Of a DNA stretch of 7,770 bases, positions 1 through 6,358 are shown in pieces. The notes beneath the pieces were generated by a model. The model worked only from the letters and a program-made list of their open reading frames with translations. It was not told the origin of the DNA and did no database searches. A program made the position numbers and the translations under genes. The DNA is from Chitinispirillaceae bacterium. GTDB lineage: Bacteria; Fibrobacterota; Chitinivibrionia; Chitinivibrionales; Chitinispirillaceae. The stretch is taken from NCBI GenBank assembly GCA_016932075.1, contig JAFGDP010000156.1, positions 1 to 7,770 on the forward strand, written 5' to 3'. How positions within the stretch are numbered: the stretch's first letter is position 1; every line of letters starts with the position of its first letter.

Positions 1-1005
1 GGGCAGTCGCATGCGGTGTATGCGATTGACCTGGAGGGGGATACTTCAAAACAACTCGTGGCCGGGACCGAGTTGCAGCAGCCATATCTTTACGCTGGGG
101 AAAAAGCGTACTCGGACAGCGTTCTGAACGGCTGGCTAGGCTTATACAATGATCCACAAATCCTTCAGTGCGTTTTGTCGTATAAGATGCATTATTTCTG
201 GAAAAACCGCAACAATCTTGAAATTATTTTCACTGGCAGTTCACAACCTTATGGAGGGATTGACTGCAGGTTGATTACGGGATTCTCCTCGATAAACATG
301 TCATATCCTGCCTGCGGTATATCAGGAACAACTATTTTAGTTAATAATTATGTGTTGAATCTCTGCCCGAAGATACGCATTGTCTGTATGGGTTTGACAC
401 TGTACTGGCTTGCTGATTCGGGTGGAAATGGATGGAATCTGTGGACTGCAGGAATTACATCAAATAAGGGGTATATCTGTGATCAGGAGCATCAGTTCTG
501 GGAGGATACTATTTCGCCCGAGTATGAAGCAGCTATTATTGGCGCCCCCTATTGCGATGACGGCGTGACTGATACTTTCGGATTCCTTGGGGTAGGGTGT
601 GGGGGATGGGGCCCGGATACGCCGTCCTGCGGGGGAAGAATCGATTGGGATACGGGAGATGGAACATATAAGGATAACTTTGCCCTTTTTAAAACGTGCA
701 TTGAAAGACTTGCCACTCGAGGAATCCACTCGATAGTGGTGATTTTTCCAGAAAATCCGGGTTTTAAGTATACCGATCATTTCATGATAGGTGGCCCATC
801 GTGGCCGACCGGCAGAGCGGTTGTAAGTCAATTGCGGTTTCTTGAAAATGGAAATCCATATTACCATTTTTACGATGCGTACAATTATGGAAACCATGAT
901 TATGTATCTTCTGATTACTGTAATTCAAACCATTTATGCGTCGATGGCGCGAAAAAGTTTACTGAACGGCTTAATGCACTTATTGATTCGATTCTTAATA
1001 AATAA
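1..1005 (+). CDS. TIGR02171-like secreted protein, C-terminal part (5' end outside window)
   Basis: The frame is open to the left edge; a GTG at 16 is only an internal valine, so this is the tail of a larger gene. Residues are numbered from that codon. Residues 1-28 (AIDLEGDTSKQLV...PYLYAGE) resemble the last blade of a TolB/WD40-like propeller. From about residue 40 to 329 the protein aligns along its whole length with the end of the next gene: KMHxFWK, GIDC..ITGF, CGIS, FPExP, HFYDA, GNHDY, LIDSI. I recognise this as the Fibrobacter paralogous family TIGR02171 (function unknown). Within it, F-T-G-S-S (Ser76), N-M-...-C-G-I-S (93-103) and N-H-L-C-V-D-G-A (His306) look like SGNH-hydrolase blocks I, II and V, so an esterase-type activity is possible but inferred. 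Family members are usually exported; the signal peptide would lie upstream. Several stretches are AT-rich (301-360: 19 G+C of 60). Family assignment is fairly sure, function is not. Confidence 0.8.
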   Translation, partial: GQSHAVYAIDLEGDTSKQLVAGTELQQPYLYAGEKAYSDSVLNGWLGLYNDPQILQCVLSYKMHYFWKNRNNLEIIFTGSSQPYGGIDCRLITGFSSINMSYPACGISGTTILVNNYVLNLCPKIRIVCMGLTLYWLADSGGNGWNLWTAGITSNKGYICDQEHQFWEDTISPEYEAAIIGAPYCDDGVTDTFGFLGVGCGGWGPDTPSCGGRIDWDTGDGTYKDNFALFKTCIERLATRGIHSIVVIFPENPGFKYTDHFMIGGPSWPTGRAVVSQLRFLENGNPYYHFYDAYNYGNHDYVSSDYCNSNHLCVDGAKKFTERLNALIDSILNK

Positions 1006-1012
1006 AGATGAT

Positions 1013-1028
1013 CGCCGTCGGGGCGTTT
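1013..1028 (+). terminator. Weak hairpin after the first paralog
   Basis: Eight bases after the stop codon, CGCC (1013-1016) can pair with GGCG (1022-1025) over a 5-base loop, followed by only three T. A 4-bp stem with so short a T tract is a poor intrinsic terminator. It is noted because it is the only GC-rich inverted repeat in this gap. Confidence 0.2.
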
Positions 1029-1053
1029 GGCAATAATATAGAAGCGATATAAT
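1027..1053 (+). promoter_or_regulatory. Candidate sigma70-type promoter for the FGE-like gene
   Basis: TTGGCA (1027-1032) and a perfect TATAAT (1048-1053) are separated by 15 bases, a little short of the usual 16-18 (TTTGGC at 1026 would give 16). Transcription would begin near 1060 and give a leader of about 55 bases before the ATG at 1116. Its position in the gap between the two tandem paralogs suggests that the second is transcribed independently of the first. Confidence 0.45.
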
Positions 1054-1099
1054 TCCATGCAAGATACCGTTGAACTGTTTTTAATCAGGGGTTAATGTG

Positions 1100-1105
1100 A
1101 GGAGG
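1100..1105 (+). promoter_or_regulatory. Strong ribosome binding site of the FGE-like gene
   Basis: AGGAGG, a full Shine-Dalgarno match, sits 10 bases before the ATG at 1116. It fixes this start, and the protein that follows begins with a plausible signal peptide. Confidence 0.75.
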
Positions 1106-1115
1106 GGCCTTTAAT

Positions 1116-2942
1116 ATGTCAATTTTATTTTTCAACCGAAGATCGTTGTGCGCGGCAATGGCAGTCTTTGCTTTGTGTGCTCCATTGACGGATAACAGTG
1201 AGCGGCCTGCTGACCTTCCTCACCCGGGAATGAAAAAAATCAACAGCTATGGACAATCATTCATGCAGGGATGGAACGATGTCTCTGCATCTTCTGAAGA
1301 AAGGCCGGGTATAAAGAGCATTTTTTCCTATGACTATTGGATTGATTCTACGGAGATAACCCAGAGACAGTATCATAACATTACAGGAAGGAATCCGGTT
1401 CCGGAGTCCGGCCGGTATGGCGCAGGGGATCAGTACCCGGTCTGCTTCGTATCATGGTTTGATGCGGCATTGTATTGCAATGCAAGGAGCAAAGCCGACG
1501 GATTGGATACGGTATACAGGTATACCGGACGATATGCGGCGCCGGACGGGAGCGTTTGCGATCTAGAAGGCCTCATAAGCGATTATTTAAAAGACGGATA
1601 TCGTCTTCCTACGGAAGCTGAGTGGGAATTTGCTGCAAGGGAGGCGTCTACCGGGCTGCCATTGAGCACAACTTCGGAACTTATTGCTGCGGAGAGCGTC
1701 GCGTGGTTCGGGGCAAATTCTCCGGGAACGTCGCAGCCGGTCGCCTTGAAGAAACCGAATTCCCTTGGATTGTATGATCTTTCGGGAAATGTGTTTGAAT
1801 GGACCAATGACTGGAAGGGAGGGTATAACGGTGATGCCGTTGTCAATCCGATAGGTTTTTTCAACCCGAACAGCAGGTTGGAAAGGGTGTTGAAGGGCGG
1901 ATCGTATAATCACGGTTTTGAATATCTGCGTCCTTCCTACCGTTCCACGCCGTTTTTTGCGGCAGTATCTTTACGTTCAGAATATGTAGGCTTTCGCTGC
2001 GCGAGAGGCGCAATACCCGATGGCCATTATCTCAAGGACGCAGGTTCAATAGTGTTTAATTTTGACTACGACAGCCTTGGATTGTATGATGACCCTGTCG
2101 GCGGCGAAGCACAGCAGGATTTTGCGGTTAAAATGCATCTTTTCTGGAAGTTCCACCGTGAGCTTGACGCCGTTTTTATCGGTGACCCGACCCTCTACTG
2201 CGGCATCGATTGCGGCGAGATAACCGGTTTCAAGTCGCTGAACATGGGTTTTAACTATTGCGGGATTTCCTGTATGTCAAATATCATGAGCAATTATCTG
2301 TTCGTTCATGCTCCCAAATTGAAGCTTATCGGCATACATGTCCCTTTTTATTTTGAGCGGTATACGGACATTGCCGAAAACGTCATAGGGCAGAGCACTG
2401 GATACCGATACGATAAGTCGCATGATTTCTGGAAAGACGGCGTTCCGGACGGATTTGATTCGGCAGTCGTGCGACAGCCGTTTCCTTCGCTCGACGACCA
2501 TTCATGGGATTCTTCGGGGATGCGAACGTGGTACTGCAAAGGTTGGGGAGACACGATTCCTGATACGACGTATGCAAGACACTGGACGATAAACGATTCA
2601 GGCTATCAGGCGCAGTTCTTGGAACTGGTAAGGATGATACAGGAGACATCGGCACGAAACATTCATCTGCTTGTCATTAATTTTCCCGAAAGCCCGTATT
2701 ATAAAAATGCATCCTATTATACCAGATTTGGGCCGGGTTGGGAGACGGGAAGGGAAGTTATCGCTCAAATTAAAGCGCTGGAGCGCATGTATCCGTATTT
2801 TCATTTTTACGATGCGAATCTTGATGGAAATCATGATTATACCTATGACGATGCCGCAGATTATGACAGGTTATGCCCGCAGGGTGCGGCAAAGTTGAGC
2901 GGACGCATAAGCACGTTGATCGATTCAATAATAGCCAGGTAG
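1116..2942 (+). CDS. Secreted FGE-sulfatase-like / TIGR02171 two-domain protein
   Basis: 608 aa, complete. Residues 1 to about 25 form a Sec signal peptide (NRR, then a hydrophobic stretch); Cys21 follows VFAL, a poor lipobox. Residues ~38-300 are an FGE-sulfatase (SUMF1/EgtB/PvdO) domain: YPVCFVSWFDAALYCN (107-122), YRLPTEAEWEFAAR (162-175), NSLGLYDLSGNVFEWTNDW (215-233), RVLKGGSYN (257-265), GFRCAR (292-297). True formylglycine-generating enzymes carry a copper-binding Cys pair just after GGSY; here residues 261-276 hold no Cys, so sulfatase activation is unlikely and a binding role is more plausible. Residues ~310-608 repeat the domain of the preceding gene. Aligned with that copy, the SGNH-like Ser is Pro358 (GDPT) and the His is Arg585 (DYDRLC), so this copy looks catalytically dead if the SGNH reading holds. 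As I recall, TIGR02171 proteins average over 900 aa; this one lacks the propeller-like middle. Substrate and role are unknown; extracytoplasmic location is likely. Confidence 0.85.
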   Translation: MSILFFNRRSLCAAMAVFALCAPLTDNSERPADLPHPGMKKINSYGQSFMQGWNDVSASSEERPGIKSIFSYDYWIDSTEITQRQYHNITGRNPVPESGRYGAGDQYPVCFVSWFDAALYCNARSKADGLDTVYRYTGRYAAPDGSVCDLEGLISDYLKDGYRLPTEAEWEFAAREASTGLPLSTTSELIAAESVAWFGANSPGTSQPVALKKPNSLGLYDLSGNVFEWTNDWKGGYNGDAVVNPIGFFNPNSRLERVLKGGSYNHGFEYLRPSYRSTPFFAAVSLRSEYVGFRCARGAIPDGHYLKDAGSIVFNFDYDSLGLYDDPVGGEAQQDFAVKMHLFWKFHRELDAVFIGDPTLYCGIDCGEITGFKSLNMGFNYCGISCMSNIMSNYLFVHAPKLKLIGIHVPFYFERYTDIAENVIGQSTGYRYDKSHDFWKDGVPDGFDSAVVRQPFPSLDDHSWDSSGMRTWYCKGWGDTIPDTTYARHWTINDSGYQAQFLELVRMIQETSARNIHLLVINFPESPYYKNASYYTRFGPGWETGREVIAQIKALERMYPYFHFYDANLDGNHDYTYDDAADYDRLCPQGAAKLSGRISTLIDSIIAR

Positions 2943-3001
2943 ACGAGCGCGGCTGCTTTGGGGGGTTGCGGCGATCCTGTCGGATAAAAAAACATTCAGG
3001 A
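2943..3001. other. Convergent intergenic gap without clear terminator
   Basis: The + strand paralog and the - strand operon end face to face, 59 bases apart. The gap holds G6 (2960-2965), a 4-bp inverted repeat ATCC/GGAT (2974-2985 region) and A7 (2986-2992), which is T7 for the - strand transcript about 9 bases after its stop. I see no stem of useful length directly before that T7, so termination here is unproven in either direction. Confidence 0.4.
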
Positions 3002-3805
3002 CTACCGAGCAAGGTTGATGGTCTTTGTCTCGGAAAAACCGGCTCCCTCGACCTTGAAGATAACGACGCCTTCGGCAAGTTTCGGGTTGTTGAAACTGAT
3101 CTGGTGCGTACCCGGGGCGAGAAATTTTTCACAGGAGAGTTTGTTGATTTTCTGTCCTGTCATCAGAAAAGCGGAGATGGTGAGCCTCTGAGCGCGGGCC
3201 ACACGGATAATAAGCATTTTGGTCTCGCTGTTGAACTCGATTTTCGGTCTGTTTCCAGCCGACCATTCGAGCGCGACCGGTTCTGCGGGTGCCGGAGCCG
3301 ACCGGTAGATCACTTTAACCGATACCGCGCTGAGCGGGTAGCCGGCCATAAGCGCTTTAACGGTGAGAGTATCGGCATTTTTCAATGTCAGCGGCACCGA
3401 AACGGGTCCCAGAATCTTTTCGGCCGAAGGTGCGAGCGCCAGTTGTGACGCCCCAGGCGCGCAGCCGTGCGGCTGGTCTGAAGGCGGTTCCGATACAAGC
3501 CGCGAAAAGATGTCGCTCCCGTCCGCGCCGATTACCTCGAGCTTAAGCTGACACGAAGTTCTGAAATCATATATCACGGTGCCCATTGAATTGTTGACAA
3601 TACGGTACCGTACCATCAGAAAATCGCCGGGGTTGTAGACTTTTTTTTCGGTTGCCGTGCTGAAAGAGACGCCGTCAACCGTGTCGGTATTGCTGTTCAG
3701 GAAAGCCGGATTACGGGCGGCAGGCGATACACGGTAAGCAGAAAACGCTATCATGCAGCTCGCCGCGAAAAACAGCATGAAAGATCCCGGATTTACGCAT
3801 TTCAT
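3002..3805 (-). CDS. Secreted protein with BsuPI-like domain and T9SS-like C-terminal domain
   Basis: 267 aa. Residues 1-23 look like a signal peptide (MKC..., hydrophobic 8-23); the hydrophobic run contains AAS-Cys17, a marginal lipobox. Residues ~52-165 form a beta-rich domain (VYNPGDFLMVRYRIVNNS, then YDF, CQLKLEVIGADGSDIF) that resembles the intracellular proteinase inhibitor BsuPI fold, an Ig-like beta sandwich; the match is by pattern and is moderate. Residues ~195-267 (LTISAFLMTGQKI, LAPGTHQISF, LAEGVVIFKVE, ETKTINLAR) read like a type A type IX secretion sorting domain, as used by FCB-group bacteria to place proteins at the cell surface. No Shine-Dalgarno is evident before the ATG at 3805; an ATG at 3778 has a weak GGGA upstream but would lose the basic N-terminus. 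It follows lnt on the same strand after 83 bases and may be the last gene of the operon or separately transcribed. Ligand and function are unknown. Confidence 0.75.
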   Translation of the reverse strand: MKCVNPGSFMLFFAASCMIAFSAYRVSPAARNPAFLNSNTDTVDGVSFSTATEKKVYNPGDFLMVRYRIVNNSMGTVIYDFRTSCQLKLEVIGADGSDIFSRLVSEPPSDQPHGCAPGASQLALAPSAEKILGPVSVPLTLKNADTLTVKALMAGYPLSAVSVKVIYRSAPAPAEPVALEWSAGNRPKIEFNSETKMLIIRVARAQRLTISAFLMTGQKINKLSCEKFLAPGTHQISFNNPKLAEGVVIFKVEGAGFSETKTINLAR

Positions 3806-3888
3806 AGATTTGTCGGAGAATCGGTGCGATTAAAAAAGTGACGTGCCGGCTTCTGTTATTAAAAATACTATAACATTGTATGCGTATT
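3806..3888 (-). other. AT-rich gap between lnt and the BsuPI-like gene, with inverted repeat
   Basis: TGTTAT (3854-3859) and ATAACA (3870-3875) form a 6-bp inverted repeat with a 10-base loop, 13 bases after the lnt stop on the - strand. No T tract follows, so it is more an AT-rich hairpin or protein-binding palindrome than a terminator. TATAGT in the same stretch could be a -10 element, but no acceptable -35 precedes it. Confidence 0.3.
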
Positions 3889-5505
3889 TTATCGAAAACG
3901 CTTTTTCACCGTTTGTTTCACCGCTGCAACCGTGCCGGCTATGCAGAGCAGGATCACGCATCCCGCCACGAACCAGTCCCCGAGCGCTCGATAGATGGAC
4001 ATGGCCGCAGTAATCGGTATGGCGCGCGTGAGTATCGTTGTGCTGTACAGCGGTGTGCTGCCGTTGACCGCGCCTGTCGGATCAACGAACATGCTTATGC
4101 CGGAATTGGCGCAGCGCGCCAGGGCAATGCCGTTTTCAATGGAACGCATGCGCGCCATCATGGCGTGGTGATACGGACCGCTGGATCTGCCGAACCAGCC
4201 GTCGTTGGTGATATTGACCATGAGATTGATCCCTTCGCGCACTCGACGCCGCACAAAGTCGGGGAAAATGCTTTCGTAGCAGATGAACGGCGCCGATGAG
4301 ATCATTTCCCCGACGGTAAAAACGGTTTTTCCGGAACCCCTTTGGAAATCCGCTTCGCCAAGATTGACCCTTGATAAAAGCGGGAACAGCCCTTCGAAGG
4401 GGATCGCTTCGCTGAAAGGCACCAGTTTTATTTTGTGATAGGGTTTGAAATCAGGCGTGCAGGTGTCAGCATAGAAGGCGCTGTTGAAAACATGCGTTTC
4501 ATACGATGACCCTGACTTCGCTTGCTGCCAGTCAAGCGAGCCGAAGATCAACGGCGTTCCAACGCGGCGCAGTACGGCCGAAAGTCGCTTTTGGTAATTC
4601 CTGCGGTGGGTGATATAACAGAGAAAAGCGCTTTCGGGAAGGACCATCAGGTCCGGTTTTTCACGGGAGGCGCTTACCATGAGCGATTCACACACGGCGA
4701 ATGCGGTGTCAAGCAGGTCATTTCTCCAGCGGAACTGGTCGATGTTCGGCTGTAAAAGCGAGATTTTCGCACGATTTCCCGGCGTTTGCCGGATGTCACG
4801 CATGCGGAGCAATCCGCCGATGCAGATGACAAGAAGAACAGAGACAAACACGGTCGGCGGGAGCAGCAGTTTATGCTGCGTGGCGCCATTGAGCATCTTA
4901 TGCAGGGACTGCCACACCAGGGTGTTTCCCATGACAATAATGAAGGTCAGACCCCAGACGCCGGTGACCGATGCCAGCTGCGCGAGAGGCAGAAGCGGCG
5001 TCAGGGCGTAGCCGAGAAAAGCCCACGGGAATGCCAGATCACCGAGTGTGCGCAGGTAATCGATCGTCACCCAGATGGCCGGGAATATGAAAACGTACGC
5101 TTTAGGGAAAGAACGCACCGTGATACGGAAGAGAAGGCCGGCGGCAAGGTAAAGGCATCCGATGACCGCCGATGTTAAAAAGAGACCTATGATGACGAGG
5201 TGCCATAATCCTTCGACGTTATCGAAGACAAGCCAGTGATATTGTCCGAATGCAGCCGTATATCCATAAAGGTAGCTATGGAGCGCAGCACGTTTAAGGG
5301 ACGGCTGGACTGCGAATCCGAAAAGCGGCAGGAGAACGATGAAGCTCAGGAACGGAAAAAGCGCCAGCGACCAATGCGTTTCGTGGTTGAGCGGGGGCAG
5401 CGCGAACGAGTAGAGCGCTCCGGCGGCCAAAGGGATCCACCACCGTGAGCCGGACTGGTAATAGACGGCAAGCTTCCTGAGAGAGTTCTGGAACGCCGAA
5501 TTCAT
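3889..5505 (-). CDS. lnt: Apolipoprotein N-acyltransferase
   Basis: 538 aa, close to the usual ~510-540. Lnt transfers an acyl chain from phospholipid to the N-terminal diacylglyceryl-Cys of lipoproteins in the inner membrane, the last step of lipoprotein maturation after Lgt and LspA. Residues ~20-235 hold several membrane segments, including the conserved ALPPLNH (35-41) and FPWAFLGYALT (159-169). Residues ~245-490 are the periplasmic carbon-nitrogen hydrolase domain with the full triad: Glu291 (VLPESAF), Lys358 (PYHKIKLVPFSE) and Cys409 (FICYESIFPD). The family motif NITNDGWFGRSSGPYHHAMMARMR is at 431-454 and a last membrane helix at ~509-528. The ATG shares its A with the stop of the upstream gene (TAATG) and no Shine-Dalgarno precedes it, so translation is probably coupled. 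Identification is secure; its placement behind a kinase and a beta-helix gene is the unusual part. Confidence 0.97.
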   Translation of the reverse strand: MNSAFQNSLRKLAVYYQSGSRWWIPLAAGALYSFALPPLNHETHWSLALFPFLSFIVLLPLFGFAVQPSLKRAALHSYLYGYTAAFGQYHWLVFDNVEGLWHLVIIGLFLTSAVIGCLYLAAGLLFRITVRSFPKAYVFIFPAIWVTIDYLRTLGDLAFPWAFLGYALTPLLPLAQLASVTGVWGLTFIIVMGNTLVWQSLHKMLNGATQHKLLLPPTVFVSVLLVICIGGLLRMRDIRQTPGNRAKISLLQPNIDQFRWRNDLLDTAFAVCESLMVSASREKPDLMVLPESAFLCYITHRRNYQKRLSAVLRRVGTPLIFGSLDWQQAKSGSSYETHVFNSAFYADTCTPDFKPYHKIKLVPFSEAIPFEGLFPLLSRVNLGEADFQRGSGKTVFTVGEMISSAPFICYESIFPDFVRRRVREGINLMVNITNDGWFGRSSGPYHHAMMARMRSIENGIALARCANSGISMFVDPTGAVNGSTPLYSTTILTRAIPITAAMSIYRALGDWFVAGCVILLCIAGTVAAVKQTVKKRFR

Positions 5506-5507
5506 TA
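5503..5507 (-). promoter_or_regulatory. TAATG stop/start overlap (translational coupling)
   Basis: The TAA stop of the beta-helix gene (5507-5505) and the ATG of lnt (5505-5503) share one base. The preceding ~20 bases hold no purine-rich Shine-Dalgarno, which points to re-initiation by ribosomes finishing the upstream gene. Confidence 0.7.
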
Positions 5508-6338
5508 AAAGGCGAAGGTGACGCCGAAGCCAGCGAGCCCGAGCCCGCCGAGTATGTCCAGTATCAGCGCCCAGGTGAAAGCGCCGTTGTAGTCGTCCTG
5601 AAGTTTTTCATATTCGCCGGGTTGGATATCCGCGGGAAGTTTATTTTCGATGTCCTTCCAGTCGCTGTAGGCGCCAGCGGCTTTTATCGACATGACAGCC
5701 CCGGCAATGGCAGCGGCGGAACCGACGCCAAGAAGGCCGTACCGGATTATTTTGATATTTCCCGGTTTTTCCGTTTTCGCAGGCGTCGCGTCGGCGGTCT
5801 GCGCCTGCGGGCTGTCGTTATACGAATAGGGCTGGTTCTCCTGGACGGGCTGGATTTTTTCGTTGACGGTAAAATGGAACTGGCCGTTCTGATTGAACGT
5901 GCTTTGCCTGATGACAATGCCGGGGTTCTGGGATTTGATGCCGTACACTGAGTAACGGACGTCGATACAGTTTAAAACAACGGGACCCGATTTTTTCTGG
6001 ACCGTTATGCCGTTCCAGTCAAATGCGCCGGCTTCCTGAGCGGTCGTTTTGTTGTATATAGCGTCGTTTATTGAAGTGAAAACGACCGGGTGTTCCTTTG
6101 TCCCGTCGACGGTGCAGCCGCCCAGTATCGTAAGGCCGGTGAACTGCTTGAAGATGAGGGCGCAGCCTTCCTTTATGGTCAGCGATTTTCCTCTGGGGAC
6201 AGTGATATCCTTTTCCACGATGAAGGGATTCCCCGCCGAATCAAGCGTCATGTTGCCGAGGTCGCCGCTGATGGTGGTCTGGGCGTATGCTGACGCGATA
6301 AAGGCCGCAATCGTCAGAATCGTTTTCAGGCTGGTCAT
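5505..6338 (-). CDS. Secreted beta-helix protein with two C-terminal membrane segments
   Basis: 277 aa. Residues 1-19 are a clear signal peptide (MTSLK, hydrophobic core, AYA before Gln20). Residues ~22-158 look like a right-handed parallel beta-helix: repeated short strands with turn Gly/Asn (DITVPRGKSLTIKEGCALIF, GLTILGGCTVDGTKEHPVVFTSI, DWNGITVQKKSGPVVLNCIDVRYSVYGI, NPGIVIRQSTFNQNG), as in pectate-lyase-like and adhesin folds; no catalytic motif is recognised. A Gln/Pro/Ala-rich linker (~160-195) leads to two hydrophobic segments, 199-221 and 253-277, around a charged helical stretch (225-250). The beta-helix would thus be held outside the cytoplasmic membrane by a hairpin anchor. It lies 20 bases after the kinase stop and overlaps lnt by one base, so it is cotranscribed with both. 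It may be a cell-surface partner or ligand sensor for the kinase; that is inference. I do not recognise the family by name. Confidence 0.8.
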   Translation of the reverse strand: MTSLKTILTIAAFIASAYAQTTISGDLGNMTLDSAGNPFIVEKDITVPRGKSLTIKEGCALIFKQFTGLTILGGCTVDGTKEHPVVFTSINDAIYNKTTAQEAGAFDWNGITVQKKSGPVVLNCIDVRYSVYGIKSQNPGIVIRQSTFNQNGQFHFTVNEKIQPVQENQPYSYNDSPQAQTADATPAKTEKPGNIKIIRYGLLGVGSAAAIAGAVMSIKAAGAYSDWKDIENKLPADIQPGEYEKLQDDYNGAFTWALILDILGGLGLAGFGVTFAF

Positions 6339-6346
6339 GGCTGAAG

Positions 6347-6352
6347 CTCCTT
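6347..6352 (-). promoter_or_regulatory. Ribosome binding site of the beta-helix gene
   Basis: On the - strand AAGGAG lies 8 bases before the ATG at 6338, inside the 20-base gap after the kinase stop. It confirms the start and suggests that this gene is translated at a good rate of its own. Confidence 0.7.
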
Positions 6353-6358
6353 GAAGGT

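Noticed and set aside
16..18. Taking the GTG at 16 as the start of the first gene
   Set aside because: The frame is open to base 1, no ribosome binding site precedes it, and the protein would lack the export signal expected of the family.
1227..2020. Naming the FGE-like domain as an active formylglycine-generating enzyme or EgtB
   Set aside because: The Cys pair of FGE is missing and no EgtB iron-binding HX3HXE segment was identified.
2873..3448. 191-codon + strand open frame over the end of the FGE-like gene and into the BsuPI-like gene
   Set aside because: It runs antisense to the well-supported 3002-3805 gene, has no ribosome binding site or recognisable domain, and looks like a shadow frame in GC-rich sequence.
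3880..5178. Several + strand open frames opposite lnt
   Set aside because: Lnt is unmistakable on the - strand with its full catalytic triad; these frames are compositional shadows.
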